DNA of 54,569 nucleotides from Methylophaga sp. (GTDB taxonomy: Bacteria > Pseudomonadota > Gammaproteobacteria > Nitrosococcales > Methylophagaceae), in NCBI GenBank assembly GCA_026988435.1, contig JALSLH010000040.1, positions 1-54,569 of the forward strand. The letters are read 5' to 3'. Positions 37,634 through 47,879 of the stretch are shown here, piece by piece (the first letter of the stretch is position 1; every line of letters begins with the position of its first letter). The translations under genes were made by a program, and so were the position numbers. The notes beneath the pieces are model-generated. The model saw nothing but the letters and a program-made list of their open reading frames with translations. It was not told where the DNA came from and ran no database searches.

Positions 37634-39436
37634 TTACTCATCATCATCCTGAATAAGTGAGATAAGAATCCAACCGGCTTCAGGAATAAGCTCAGCATCA
37701 TTAGTAAAAAAATGAAGCTGACTTTTTGTATCAAAAGCAAATAAAGGGATGGCAAGCTTTCCATACTGATCTTGATAATCTCGGTAGCTAAAACTATCAC
37801 TTATATTTGTTTTTTTAGGTGATGCGCCCTTGCTAATCAAACTGGCCAGTTTTGCATAGGTGACATCATCTCCAAATAGGACTTTCGCTTTATGATTTAT
37901 ATTAGTTCGCGAACTTTGCTCCTTATCATCTTTATCGGTCGACAAAGCGAAAACATGATTAGCACCAAATTCTGAACGATAGCGGAGACCTGCAAGGGCA
38001 TTTAATTCTTTTTGTGGTGTTAATGTTAATACTTGCCCTAAACCAATCAAATCAAGATGTCTGTCAGCATGCTCAGAGACAGCATTACCATAATAAGTAT
38101 CAAAGCCTTCCATTCTGGCAGCAGTAACATTTGTCCAACTAGTATCTGCTAAACGTGTGCGGTAGCCATTATCATTTAATGCTGTAGCAATGGCACGCGC
38201 CACCAAGTTAGCACCAATAATTAAAAAACCTCTATCATCGGGTTCTGCCACACCTAAGCGGTTTGCCAAAAACTTAGCTGTTGCACCTTGTAAAAAAACA
38301 GTACCTATAATGATGGTAAAGGCAAGCGGGACTAATAAATCAGCTTGTGGAATACCTAGATCTTGTAAGCGAAGAGCAAATAAAGCACTCACCGCAGCGG
38401 CAACAATACCGCGAGGGCCAATCCAGCTAACCAGTGTTTTTTCTTGCCATGTTAAGTCAGAGCCTAGCGTACATAAAAAAACTTTAATAGGGCGGGCGAT
38501 AAATTGAATAATTAGGAACAATGCAATCCCTGCGATTCCAATCGCTTCAAACTGTGCAAAATCTAATCGTGCAGCTAATAAAATAAAGAGGCCTGAAATA
38601 AGTAAAATACTGAGGCTTTCTTTAAAATCAAGAATATCTTCAACGGAAACATCTTTCATATTAGCTAACCAGATACCCATGATGGTCACCGTCAATAAGC
38701 CCGATTCTTCAGAAATATGATTAGATAAGGCAAATACGGCAAAGACTAGCGTGAGTGTGGCGACATTGTGTAAATATTCTGGTAATAAATGTTTGCGTAA
38801 AATTAAGCCTAAGAGATAACCTGCTATTGCACCAATCAGAGCTCCTACAGCTAATGTTTTTCCAAAGATAAAAAAGGTGTGCCCTAATGATATGGCTCCT
38901 TCACCTTGGCCTGATAGAATAAATTCAAATACTAATACAGCGAGAATAGCGCCAATGGGGTCAATGGCAATGCCTTCCCAGCGTAGAATATTAGATATTT
39001 TAGTGTTTGGCCTGACTGTCCGTAGCATAGGTACAATTACAGTTGGCCCAGTTACAACCATAAGTGCACCAAATAACAGTGATAACTCCCAAGTAAAATG
39101 GAGTAGATAATGAGTGGAAACAGCGATAATGGCCCAAATTATTAATACGCCAAAGGTCAGTAAATTACGGACAACTTTTTGTAAATCGCGGATCTGATCA
39201 AAGCGTAGTGTTAAACTGCCCTCAAATAAAATAATGGCTACGCAGAGTGAGACAACGGGGAATAATAAATCGCCAAATAAGGCATCTGGATCTAGCCAGC
39301 CTGTTAGAGGACCAAGTATAATGCCAGCAAGTAGCAGGAATACGATAGCAGGTAATTTAACCCACCATGCAAACCATTGGCAGAGAGTGGCAACCACTCC
39401 AATAATAGAAAGTGCAATGACAGCATGTTGCTCCAT
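37634..39436 (-). CDS. Cation:proton antiporter of the CPA1/NhaP type with TrkA-N domain
   Basis: A 600-residue protein. About twelve membrane segments occupy residues 5-385, with the family's TGPTVIVPML and EGIAIDPIGA (an I-D-P acidic site in place of N-D), and the WIGPRGIVAAAV segment. A soluble Rossmann-like region after about 400 (RGFLIIGANLVARAIATAL) resembles the TrkA-N nucleotide-binding domain that regulates such antiporters. Its ion, sodium or potassium, cannot be told. Homologues serve in pH and salt balance. It is 37 nt downstream of motY in the same direction. Confidence 0.85.
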   Translation of the reverse strand: MEQHAVIALSIIGVVATLCQWFAWWVKLPAIVFLLLAGIILGPLTGWLDPDALFGDLLFPVVSLCVAIILFEGSLTLRFDQIRDLQKVVRNLLTFGVLIIWAIIAVSTHYLLHFTWELSLLFGALMVVTGPTVIVPMLRTVRPNTKISNILRWEGIAIDPIGAILAVLVFEFILSGQGEGAISLGHTFFIFGKTLAVGALIGAIAGYLLGLILRKHLLPEYLHNVATLTLVFAVFALSNHISEESGLLTVTIMGIWLANMKDVSVEDILDFKESLSILLISGLFILLAARLDFAQFEAIGIAGIALFLIIQFIARPIKVFLCTLGSDLTWQEKTLVSWIGPRGIVAAAVSALFALRLQDLGIPQADLLVPLAFTIIIGTVFLQGATAKFLANRLGVAEPDDRGFLIIGANLVARAIATALNDNGYRTRLADTSWTNVTAARMEGFDTYYGNAVSEHADRHLDLIGLGQVLTLTPQKELNALAGLRYRSEFGANHVFALSTDKDDKEQSSRTNINHKAKVLFGDDVTYAKLASLISKGASPKKTNISDSFSYRDYQDQYGKLAIPLFAFDTKSQLHFFTNDAELIPEAGWILISLIQDDDE

Positions 39437-39473
39437 GAATTTAACCTTTGATGCTAAAAGTGAAAGATTGATT

Positions 39474-40319
39474 CTAACGTATCAGTTCAATTTCTGCACG
39501 ACGATTATGTGTTCTGCCCGAGCTAGTTTTATTAGTAGAAGCGGCTATAAACTCACGATGAAATGAGGTTACAATCATAGCTTCATCAATATTATGTTCG
39601 TTTATAAGAAAATCTTTGACAACCAGAGATCGCGCTTCTGACAAAGGTATATTAAGCCGTTTTCGACCATAATTATCAGTGTGCCCAGACACAGTAATAC
39701 GCTTGATGCTGTCGTCAATTTTAACGTAGTCTGCCAATTTGCTAAGAGCTTGTTTTGCCTCGTCACTTAGCTCTGACGACTCGGAATTAAAATACACAGT
39801 GAGTTTACGCATCTGCTCAAAAGTATATGGGGTAAGTTGCTCAACACATTGTGTAAAATTGACATTGGAATCTCTAAAATGCACTGTTGAAAGTAGCACG
39901 CTAATTTCTTCAATCGAATTTTGACTAAGATAACGAATAGTAGGAAACATGCCTTCTTTAATATAGGTAAAGGCTTGTTTTGCAAGTTTTCCCGTTATGG
40001 TAAATGTTTGTTGATTCTTTTCAACAGGAATAGCAACGAGCATTAGGCGATCTTCACTATTTTGCCATGGCGCTTGAGCAATTTCGAAGTAAATATCAGT
40101 CTGTTTGGAAGGATACAAGGCGGTGGTAAATGTAAGCTTAAATTCGTCACCAGGTGTTTGTATAAATTCAGCACTGCCAAAACGAGCAATATCCTGGTGC
40201 ATACTACACTTCAAAGGTGATTGTGTAACTAACCATTGGGTGTCAGTTATGGGGGCTTGAAATTGTTCAGCCTGAGCGGCCACTGTTAGCAAGTATAGTA
40301 GTGTGATTAAAAATTTCAT
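39474..40319 (-). CDS. motY: MotY-like OmpA-family flagellar T-ring protein
   Basis: A 281-residue periplasmic protein with a signal peptide (MKFLITLLYLLTVAAQAEQF). The N-terminal domain has the MotY pattern TQWLVTQSPLKCSMHQDIARF and later TIRYLSQNSIEEISVLLS; the C-terminal OmpA-type domain (about 165-280) has TVSGHTDNYGRKRLNIPLSEAR and ends HNRRAEIELIR. In Vibrio and Pseudomonas MotY helps form the T ring that stabilises the stator. No other flagellar gene is in the window, which is normal for motY. It abuts apt: the apt TAA and the motY ATG are adjacent. Confidence 0.82.
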   Translation of the reverse strand: MKFLITLLYLLTVAAQAEQFQAPITDTQWLVTQSPLKCSMHQDIARFGSAEFIQTPGDEFKLTFTTALYPSKQTDIYFEIAQAPWQNSEDRLMLVAIPVEKNQQTFTITGKLAKQAFTYIKEGMFPTIRYLSQNSIEEISVLLSTVHFRDSNVNFTQCVEQLTPYTFEQMRKLTVYFNSESSELSDEAKQALSKLADYVKIDDSIKRITVSGHTDNYGRKRLNIPLSEARSLVVKDFLINEHNIDEAMIVTSFHREFIAASTNKTSSGRTHNRRAEIELIR

Positions 40320-40835
40320 TTAATATTGTATAAGTGAGTGGATCGGATAATTATTAATTTTTTCTCGACCTTTTAGATCGGTTAATTCAATAACAAAAGC
40401 ACATGCAATAATCTTGCCATGTAACTGTTCAATTAATTCACAACTGGCTTTTGCCGTTCCACCGGTTGCAAGCACATCATCGATAACTAGAATACGATCG
40501 CCACGTTCGATAGCATCAATATGTGCCTCAAGGCTGGCTGTTCCGTATTCCAGGTCATAATTTACACGCTGCACATCATAGGGCAGTTTGCCAGGTTTTC
40601 TAAGTGGAATAAAACCAACGCCTAACTCCCATGCAACAAGGCTTCCAAAAATAAAGCCGCGTGCTTCCATGCCTGCAACGGCAGTAATGTCGCTATCTTT
40701 AAAAGGCTCAACAAGCTCGGCGATAGCTAGGCGTAAACTGGAAGGGTCTTTTACCAACGGCGTAATGTCTTTAAACAAAATTCCTTGCTGTGGAAAGTCA
40801 GAAATATCACGAATTTTGGCTTTTAATTTATTCAT
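40320..40835 (-). CDS. apt: Adenine phosphoribosyltransferase
   Basis: A 171-residue enzyme that makes AMP from adenine and PRPP. AGMEARGFIFGSLVAWELG and the PRPP motif RILVIDDVLATGGTAKA are intact, as is the RKPGKLPYDV loop. The ATG at 40835 is used rather than the in-frame start at 40844, because family members begin close to K-L-K-x-x-I-R. It starts 20 nt from MITE-2, so its promoter must lie within or beyond the repeat. It is the first gene of the run to smr. Confidence 0.95.
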   Translation of the reverse strand: MNKLKAKIRDISDFPQQGILFKDITPLVKDPSSLRLAIAELVEPFKDSDITAVAGMEARGFIFGSLVAWELGVGFIPLRKPGKLPYDVQRVNYDLEYGTASLEAHIDAIERGDRILVIDDVLATGGTAKASCELIEQLHGKIIACAFVIELTDLKGREKINNYPIHSLIQY

Positions 40836-40854
40836 ATATAGCATTATGTTTTAT

Positions 40855-41020
40855 TATATACCCGTAATCATTCAATCTGCAGCTTTATAGCACTCATACT
40901 GAATGCGCTAGCTACGTTATAATAGTGAGTAATAGAATGACTATTACATCACTATTATGCCTTGCCAGCCCATTCATTATACGCACAAAAAAACCGCAGA
41001 TTGAATGATTACAGGTATAT
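40855..41020. mobile_element. MITE-2, 166 bp, upstream of apt
   Basis: The ends TATATACCCGTAATCATTCA plus ATCT (40855-40878) and the complementary AGATTGAATGATTACAGGTA plus TAT (40998-41020) match with one mismatch in the overlap and are variants of the MITE-1 end, with AATC in place of GACC. The interior holds the core hairpin at 40915-40963. No coding frame is present. It occupies the divergent intergenic region of apt and the lipoprotein gene at 41084. Confidence 0.85.
40915..40963. repeat. Core hairpin of MITE-2
   Basis: The outer stem ATAATAGTGA (40919-40928) pairs with TCACTATTAT (40949-40958); the inner stem GTAATAG (40929-40935) with CTATTAC (40941-40947); loop AATGA is shared with MITE-1. 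The flanks CGTT and GCCTTG are shared with MITE-3. Confidence 0.8.
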
Positions 41021-41083
41021 CGGTTGAAATGGATGCGACTGTAGCATGCAATACTAAATAATTATTGAAATTTGGAGTAGAGA

Positions 41084-41722
41084 GTGTCAATTAAAGCAAT
41101 AAGTGGCCGTGCTGGGATAATCATTTTATTAGTATTACTGAGCGGATGTTTAGGCTTAGGGAGCAAAAAAGACAATGATAATACGCCTCATTATTATGTG
41201 GTTGATGTTGATCGAGGTGCTGTTGCTTCACAGTTTGTTGCGGATAGGGTGTTATATTTAAAACCCGTTAAGATTACCTCGCATTTTCGAGGTAAAACCA
41301 TCGTATTTCGTATTGGCGATAATGAATATCAAGAGCAAAAATCTCACCAGTTTTTTTCTGAACCACAAGAAATGATGACGGAGCAATTAAAGCGCTGGTT
41401 ACAAAAAACGGGGCTTTTTAGCCAGGTAGTTGTTGATGAAGATATTCCTGCTGATATGGTTTTGGAAACTGCTGTAACAGCTTTATACGGTGATGCCCGA
41501 GAACAGTTTTCTCCGCAATCTGTGCTGGAAATGCAGTTCTTTTTATTAGATGCAGATCAAAATAAAATGCAAGCTTTGTTTCAAACAGGGCTAAATGTTG
41601 AAGTTGATATAGCTGAAACTACACCGCCAAATGTTGTAAAAGGTTGGAAGCAGGGGCTTGAAGAGTTACTGGCGACCGTAGAAGATGATTTAAGCGATTA
41701 TTTCTCAAAACGTAAGCCCTAG
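41084..41722 (+). CDS. ABC-transport auxiliary lipoprotein, PqiC-like
   Basis: A 212-residue lipoprotein starting at GTG with GGAG 6 nt upstream. The lipobox is LLVLLSGC (Cys at about residue 22). Residues after 37 have the HYYVVDVDRGAV start and the Y-L-K-P-V-K-I-T strand typical of PqiC/ABC-auxiliary lipoproteins, which work with MCE-type lipid transporters. No MCE gene is present nearby, so the partner must lie elsewhere. It stands alone between the MITE and gyrA. Confidence 0.72.
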   Translation: MSIKAISGRAGIIILLVLLSGCLGLGSKKDNDNTPHYYVVDVDRGAVASQFVADRVLYLKPVKITSHFRGKTIVFRIGDNEYQEQKSHQFFSEPQEMMTEQLKRWLQKTGLFSQVVVDEDIPADMVLETAVTALYGDAREQFSPQSVLEMQFFLLDADQNKMQALFQTGLNVEVDIAETTPPNVVKGWKQGLEELLATVEDDLSDYFSKRKP

Positions 41723-41806
41723 TACCACTCAGATCTAATCGTGCAGGAAATCAGCCGTAATGATAGAATCATGCCTTTCATAGTGATGATTTGGATAACA
41801 TTATAA

Positions 41807-44395
41807 ATGACTGCAATTGCCTTAGAACTAGAGCCGATTACTATCGAAGAGGAGATGAAGCAATCTTACCTTGATTATGCAATGAGCGTGATTGTAGGGC
41901 GTGCTTTACCTGATGTTCGAGATGGTTTGAAACCTGTTCATCGTCGCGTCTTGTTTGCAATGCGTGAACTCAATAATAACTGGAATGGCTCCTATAAAAA
42001 ATCGGCACGTATTGTCGGTGACGTTATCGGTAAATATCATCCACATGGTGATACGGCTGTTTATGACACCATGGTTCGCATGGCGCAACCATTTTCTATG
42101 CGTTATATGTTGGTTGATGGGCAAGGTAACTTTGGCTCGGTAGATGGTGATTCACCCGCTGCGATGCGTTATACCGAAGTACGTATGGCAAAAATTACCC
42201 ATGAAATGCTGGCTGATTTAGATAAAGAAACGGTCGATTTCATTGCTAACTATGATGAATCAGAACATGAACCTTCTGTTTTGCCAACAAAGATCCCCGC
42301 CTTATTAGTCAATGGTTCATCAGGTATTGCGGTAGGTATGGCGACCAATATTCCGCCACATAATCTAACCGAAATTCTGAATGCCATTATTGCTACGATA
42401 GATAATCCACAAATCGATCTTGCAGAAATAATGAGCTATGTGCCGGGCCCTGATTTCCCGACTGCAGCGATGATTAATGGCGCTCAAGGTATGGCGGAAG
42501 CATATCGGACGGGTCGAGGTCGAGTTCATCTTCGTGCTCGCGCAATTATTGAAACAAATGAAAGCACGGGTCAGCAAAGTATTGTCGTTATCGAATTACC
42601 GTACCAAGTCAATAAGGCACGCTTGATTGAGAAAATTGCTGAATTAGTTAAAGATAAAAAAATCGAAGGTATTTCTGCACTACGTGATGAATCTGATAAA
42701 GACGGCATGCGTATGGTCGTGGTGCTCAAACGTGGTGAAGTGCCAGAAGTCATATTAAACAATCTCTATAAACAAACCCAAATGCAAACCGTCTTTGGCG
42801 TTAATATGGTGGCGATTGTTGATGGTCAGCCTAAATTATTAGGCCTGCAAGAGATTTTAGCTGCCTTTATTGGGCATCGCCGAGAAGTCGTAACACGCCG
42901 TTCATTATATGAATTACGTAAAGCACGTGATCGTGCCCATATCTTAGAAGGTTTGGCGACTGCTTTAGCCAATATTGATGAAGTGATTGAACTCATTAAA
43001 TCTTCTCCTAGCCCTTCGGAAGCCAAAGAAGCGTTATTAGCACGTGGTTGGGCATCAGAAATGATCCTTGAAATGTTAGGTGCGGCGGGTGCTGAAGCAT
43101 CTCGCCCCGAAGGCTTGGCCGATGAGCTAGGTTTGATTGACGGTGTTTATCATTTATCACCTACTCAAGCACAAGCTATTTTAGAAATGCGCTTGCATCG
43201 ATTGACTGGCCTTGAACAAGATAAGATATTAGATGAATACCGCGAAGTTTTAGAAGAAATTGCGGCCTTGTTAGCTATTTTGAGTGATCCAGATAATTTG
43301 ATGGCAGTTATTCGCGAAGAATTGCTGAAAGTTAAAGAAGAATTTGGTGATGAACGCCGTACTGAAATATTGGATGCGCATTTAGATCTTACGCTAGAAG
43401 ATTTGATTACTGAAGAAGAGATGGTCGTGACACTTTCTCATGCAGGTTATGCAAAAACTCAGCAGCTAGATACCTATCGTGCACAGCGTCGTGGTGGAAA
43501 AGGTAAGTCTGCAACGTCAATGAAAGATGAAGATTTCATTGAGCACTTATTTATTGCTAATACCCATGACACATTATTATGTTTCTCAAGTGCCGGTAAA
43601 GTGTATTGGAAAAAAGTATATGAATTGCCTCAGGGTGGTCGAGCTGCTCGCGGCAAGCCGATTGTAAACTTATTACCACTAGAAGAAGGGGAACAAATTA
43701 ACGCAATTCTACCTGTGCGCGAGTTTGATGAGGATAAATATATCTTTATGGCAACTGCATCGGGAACAGTTAAGAAAACACCTCTTGAAGCATACTCACG
43801 CCCAAGAGCAAATGGCATCATCGCATTAGATCTCAAAGAAGATGATCAATTAGTAGGTGTAGAGTTGACTGATGGTCAATCGGATATTATGTTGTTTAAC
43901 TCTGTCGGTAAAGTCATTCGTTTCTCTGAAACAGATGTACGCTCTATGGGACGTGTATCACGTGGCGTACGTGGAATGCGCATGCCGGAAGATACTGAAA
44001 TTATCTCATTAATTATAGCGAACCCAGAAGATGGCGCTATTTTAACCGCGACTGAATTTGGTTATGGTAAACGAACTGATCTAGAACAATATCGCGTTCA
44101 AGGTCGAGGTGGTAGCGGTATTATTTCGATTCAAACTTCTGAACGTAATGGTAATGTGGTAGGTGCGGTGCAAGTGCAAGCTGAACATCAAATCATGCTA
44201 ATCACCGATGGTGGTACATTGGTTCGTACACCGGTGAAAGATGTCTCAATTGTCGGTCGTAATACACAAGGTGTGAAACTGATTAATTTAACTAAGAAAG
44301 AAAAGTTAGTTGGTTTAGAGCGTGTGTTAGAAGAAGAGGACGATGAAGATGCAGATTTTGATGGCGAAGAAGGCGAAACTATTACTGAAGAATAA
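41807..44395 (+). CDS. gyrA: DNA gyrase subunit A
   Basis: An 862-residue type II topoisomerase subunit. The QRDR reads [20 protein letters not shown]; position 83 is Thr and 87 is Asp in E. coli numbering. The catalytic tyrosine lies in AMRYTEVRM. The C-terminal beta-pinwheel has the GyrA-box motif QRRGGKGK (QxxGGKGx), and an acidic tail ends the protein. The length is typical. It is followed by pheA 2 nt later, as in many gammaproteobacteria (where serC often intervenes). Confidence 0.98.
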   Translation: MTAIALELEPITIEEEMKQSYLDYAMSVIVGRALPDVRDGLKPVHRRVLFAMRELNNNWNGSYKKSARIVGDVIGKYHPHGDTAVYDTMVRMAQPFSMRYMLVDGQGNFGSVDGDSPAAMRYTEVRMAKITHEMLADLDKETVDFIANYDESEHEPSVLPTKIPALLVNGSSGIAVGMATNIPPHNLTEILNAIIATIDNPQIDLAEIMSYVPGPDFPTAAMINGAQGMAEAYRTGRGRVHLRARAIIETNESTGQQSIVVIELPYQVNKARLIEKIAELVKDKKIEGISALRDESDKDGMRMVVVLKRGEVPEVILNNLYKQTQMQTVFGVNMVAIVDGQPKLLGLQEILAAFIGHRREVVTRRSLYELRKARDRAHILEGLATALANIDEVIELIKSSPSPSEAKEALLARGWASEMILEMLGAAGAEASRPEGLADELGLIDGVYHLSPTQAQAILEMRLHRLTGLEQDKILDEYREVLEEIAALLAILSDPDNLMAVIREELLKVKEEFGDERRTEILDAHLDLTLEDLITEEEMVVTLSHAGYAKTQQLDTYRAQRRGGKGKSATSMKDEDFIEHLFIANTHDTLLCFSSAGKVYWKKVYELPQGGRAARGKPIVNLLPLEEGEQINAILPVREFDEDKYIFMATASGTVKKTPLEAYSRPRANGIIALDLKEDDQLVGVELTDGQSDIMLFNSVGKVIRFSETDVRSMGRVSRGVRGMRMPEDTEIISLIIANPEDGAILTATEFGYGKRTDLEQYRVQGRGGSGIISIQTSERNGNVVGAVQVQAEHQIMLITDGGTLVRTPVKDVSIVGRNTQGVKLINLTKKEKLVGLERVLEEEDDEDADFDGEEGETITEE

Positions 44396-44397
44396 CT

Positions 44398-45498
44398 ATG
44401 GCGAATACCGATATGCATGAACAACAAGCCTTGCAGGGCATTAGACAAAAAATTGATGAAACTGATCTGCAAATTCAAGACTTGTTAAATAAGCGGGTGG
44501 CGATGGCGCAAGAAGTCGCTAAAATAAAAATAGCTAATGGTGAGCAAACTGATTTTTATCGTCCCGATCGCGAAGCCATGGTGTTGCGCCAAGTTATAGA
44601 ACGTAATGAAGGGCCATTAGATGAAAAAGAAATGGCGCGGATATTCCGTGAAATTATGTCGGCTTGTTTGGCAGCCGAAAAACCACTTCAAGTTGCTTAT
44701 TTAGGCCCCGAAGGTTCGTTTACTCAAGCCGCTGCACTAAAACAATTTGGCGGAGCGATTGAATTACAATCAATGGCGACTATTGCTGATGTGTTTCATG
44801 CTGTTGAAGCCGGAAATGCTAATTATGGTGTCGTGCCTGTTGAAAATTCAACAGAAGGCATGGTGTCACATACATTAGATCGTTTTTTAGATTCATCCCT
44901 TAAAATTAATGGTGAAGTGTCACTTAGAATTCATCACTGTCTTTTAAGCAAAGAAACAGCTTTAACGACTATCTCCAGAGTTTATGCCCATCCTCAAGCT
45001 TTAGCGCAGTGTCGTCATTGGCTGAGCGAAAACTTACCTAGCTGTGAACTTATCCCCGTCAATAGTAATTCTGAAGCAGCAAAAAGGGTTGTGAGTGACA
45101 ATCAATCGGCGGCAATTGCAGCGGATCGTGCTGCCGAAATTTATGATTTATCAATATTGGCAAGTAATATTGAAGATGAGGCTGATAACACAACCCGCTT
45201 TATTGTAATCGGTATGCAAGATGTAGGAGTTTCTGGGGCGGATAAAACAGCATTATTAGTTTCTACTAAAAATAAACCGGGTGCATTACAAACTATACTG
45301 CAACCCTTGGCAGAGCAAGGTATTAGTATGACACGGATCGAATCCCGGCCATCGCGACAAGGTGTGTGGGAATACGTATTTTTCATTGATATTGAGGGCC
45401 ATAGCCAAGATAAATCTGTGGCAGACGCATTAGCCATCTTGGAGCAAGAATCAGCAATGTGTCGGGTTTTAGGCTCTTATCCAAAGGCGGTGCTTTAA
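44398..45498 (+). CDS. pheA: Chorismate mutase / prephenate dehydratase
   Basis: A 366-residue bifunctional P-protein of phenylalanine synthesis. Residues about 10-95 form the AroQ chorismate mutase ([34 protein letters not shown]), about 100-275 the dehydratase ([48 protein letters not shown]), and the C-terminus an ACT domain ([37 protein letters not shown]) that binds phenylalanine for feedback control. The last base of the stop overlaps the ispH start (TAATG). Confidence 0.97.
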   Translation: MANTDMHEQQALQGIRQKIDETDLQIQDLLNKRVAMAQEVAKIKIANGEQTDFYRPDREAMVLRQVIERNEGPLDEKEMARIFREIMSACLAAEKPLQVAYLGPEGSFTQAAALKQFGGAIELQSMATIADVFHAVEAGNANYGVVPVENSTEGMVSHTLDRFLDSSLKINGEVSLRIHHCLLSKETALTTISRVYAHPQALAQCRHWLSENLPSCELIPVNSNSEAAKRVVSDNQSAAIAADRAAEIYDLSILASNIEDEADNTTRFIVIGMQDVGVSGADKTALLVSTKNKPGALQTILQPLAEQGISMTRIESRPSRQGVWEYVFFIDIEGHSQDKSVADALAILEQESAMCRVLGSYPKAVL

Positions 45499-46451
45499 TG
45501 CAGCTTATTCTGGCCAATCCACGAGGTTTTTGTGCGGGCGTTGATCGCGCGATTGAAATTGTCGAGCGGGCATTAGAGCTATTCGGCGCCCCAATTTATG
45601 TGCGGCATGAAGTGGTACACAATCGCTTTGTAGTGGATGGCTTGCGTGACAAAGGCGCTGTTTTTATAGAGGAATTATCGGATGTCCCTGATAATAGCAC
45701 TCTAATCTTTAGTGCACATGGTGTCTCGAAAAAAGTACAAGCAGAAGGAAAATTACGCGGCTTAAAAGTATTTGATGCTACCTGCCCATTGGTAACAAAA
45801 GTACACCTAGAAGTAGCCAGATATGAAAAACAAGGGCGTGAATGTGTATTAATTGGTCACGCGGGGCACCCTGAAGTAGAAGGTACAATGGGGCAGTATA
45901 CTTCTGAAAAGGGTGGAATGTATTTGGTCGAGACGCCAGATGATGTGGCCAAGCTACAGGTTAAAAATCCTGACGATTTAGCATTTGTAACCCAAACCAC
46001 TTTATCAATGGATGATGCCTCAGTTGTAATTGATTCGCTCCGAGAATACTTCCCTGCTATTGAAGGACCACGCAAAAATGATATTTGCTATGCAACACAG
46101 AACCGCCAAGATGCAGTTAAAAACTTGGCAATAGAATGCGATATCATGTTTGTTGTAGGTTCAAAAAATAGCTCTAATTCCAATCGCTTACGAGAACTAT
46201 CTGATAAATTAGGTACGCCAGCATATTTGATTGATGATGCCAGTGGTATTAATTCAGAATGGTTAAGTAATAAAGAAGTAATTGGGGTGACTGCTGGCGC
46301 ATCAGCCCCCGAAATATTAGTTCAACAAGTAGTAGAACGTTTAAAAGAGCTTGGTGTCACTCAAGCTGATGAAGATCAAGGTCAACGTGAAACGGTAGAA
46401 TTTTCTCTACCAAAAGAGTTAAAAATAGATATTTCTAGGCTTTCTCAATAA
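45498..46451 (+). CDS. ispH: 4-hydroxy-3-methylbut-2-enyl diphosphate reductase
   Basis: The last enzyme of the MEP isoprenoid pathway, a 4Fe-4S protein of 317 residues. The first conserved Cys is in [14 protein letters not shown], the second in [12 protein letters not shown], the third in [24 protein letters not shown] and SAHGVSK give the histidines that bind the diphosphate. The start is at the ATG 45498, which overlaps the pheA stop; the longer frame from 45459 lies inside pheA. A permease gene follows 9 nt later. Confidence 0.96.
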   Translation: MQLILANPRGFCAGVDRAIEIVERALELFGAPIYVRHEVVHNRFVVDGLRDKGAVFIEELSDVPDNSTLIFSAHGVSKKVQAEGKLRGLKVFDATCPLVTKVHLEVARYEKQGRECVLIGHAGHPEVEGTMGQYTSEKGGMYLVETPDDVAKLQVKNPDDLAFVTQTTLSMDDASVVIDSLREYFPAIEGPRKNDICYATQNRQDAVKNLAIECDIMFVVGSKNSSNSNRLRELSDKLGTPAYLIDDASGINSEWLSNKEVIGVTAGASAPEILVQQVVERLKELGVTQADEDQGQRETVEFSLPKELKIDISRLSQ

Positions 46452-46460
46452 CTTCCGGTC

Positions 46461-47879
46461 GTGAACACTTCATTTTTACCTGTATTGCTTTGGACAGATG
46501 TACTTGTCTATCTACTTATAACTGTTGTGATTGCGAGTATATTCTATATTCGCAAACAAGCCCATTTAGTTACACCCTGGAAATTAGTATTACAACGTAA
46601 ACGTGGCGTAATTTCAATTATGATTTTACTCTGTTATGTCGCTGTTGGATTGCTTGATTCTGTACATTTTAGGGAGGCGTTACCTAAGACTTCAGTCGAC
46701 GAAATGCAGCATTATTCAACGGAAGTAATTACTTTATTAGACCTTGCTGCAACGCCTCTGCGACAACATGTTGAAAAGACCTATTCTGCACCGTTTGCTA
46801 CGCATTTATTTGTCCGTGAAATACGGTCAAGCATTGATGGGCAGGCTGAGTACAATTATCCGATATTAAAATTTGCTGGTTCTCATTTAATACATCCAGA
46901 TGAAAAGTGGTTAGATATCAAAAATACGGTAGTAAAAAGTACTCTAAAAGGGTTAATTATCTGGCTGATAGCATGTTTAGCATTCTCTTTTTTTATTGCA
47001 AAACGGCAACGCATAAGCTTAAAAAAAGCGATTTCTAGAATTCTAATGGGTCATTATCCCTACCCGATTAAAACAGCATTCTTTATGCTTTTATTATTAA
47101 TTTTATTTGCAATTAATATTACGGACTTGAGTATTAATTATCATGTAATGGGAACGGATAAAGTGGGCCAGGATGTACTTTATCAAGCATTAAAAAGTAT
47201 CAGAACAGGCTTGATTATAGGCACGCTTACTACGTTGGTTATGCTGCCATTTGCATTGTTTATGGGTATTGCAGCGGGCTATTTTAAAGGTTGGATCGAT
47301 GATGTTATTCAATATATTTACACAACCTTAAACTCAATTCCGAGTGTGTTATTAATTGCTGCAGCCGTATTAATGTTACAAGTGTATATGAATAACCATG
47401 CGGAGGACTTTGTTACCGTGGCTCAGCGTGCCGATATGCGATTATTATTTCTGTGCCTAATTTTGGGTTTGACCAGCTGGACAGGTCTGTGCCGAATATT
47501 ACGCGGTGAGACCTTAAAACTTCGTGAAGTGGATTATGTTTTAGCAGCACGTTCTTTAGGTGTGGGTAGTTTCAGTATTTTGCACCGTCATATTTTACCC
47601 AATTTAATGCATATAGTGATGATTGCGATAGTGCTAGACTTCAGCGGACTGGTATTAGCTGAAGCTATTTTATCGTATGTAGGAGTGGGGGTGGATCCTT
47701 CAATGAACAGTTGGGGCAATATGATCAATAGTGCTAGATTAGAAATGGCACGTGAGCCTATTGTTTGGTGGTCATTATCGGCAGCTTTCTTTTCTATGTT
47801 TATACTGGTATTAGCGGCTAATTTATTTGCTGATGTTGTACGTGATGCCTTTGATCCGAGAGTGCAAACTGCAAGATGA
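46461..47879 (+). CDS. ABC transporter permease of the peptide/nickel (OppC-type) family
   Basis: A 472-residue inner-membrane protein starting at GTG. The C-terminal 250 residues are a standard permease domain: DKVGQDVLYQALKSIRTGLI, then the EAA loop LREVDYVLAARSLGVGSFSI and ILPNL, ending RDAFDPRVQTA. The N-terminal 200 residues hold two extra membrane helices around a loop of about 100 residues, longer than in DppC (about 300 residues) or YejE. Only this permease is present; no DppB-type partner or binding protein lies in the window. It overlaps the ATPase gene by 4 nt. Confidence 0.88.
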   Translation: MNTSFLPVLLWTDVLVYLLITVVIASIFYIRKQAHLVTPWKLVLQRKRGVISIMILLCYVAVGLLDSVHFREALPKTSVDEMQHYSTEVITLLDLAATPLRQHVEKTYSAPFATHLFVREIRSSIDGQAEYNYPILKFAGSHLIHPDEKWLDIKNTVVKSTLKGLIIWLIACLAFSFFIAKRQRISLKKAISRILMGHYPYPIKTAFFMLLLLILFAINITDLSINYHVMGTDKVGQDVLYQALKSIRTGLIIGTLTTLVMLPFALFMGIAAGYFKGWIDDVIQYIYTTLNSIPSVLLIAAAVLMLQVYMNNHAEDFVTVAQRADMRLLFLCLILGLTSWTGLCRILRGETLKLREVDYVLAARSLGVGSFSILHRHILPNLMHIVMIAIVLDFSGLVLAEAILSYVGVGVDPSMNSWGNMINSARLEMAREPIVWWSLSAAFFSMFILVLAANLFADVVRDAFDPRVQTAR

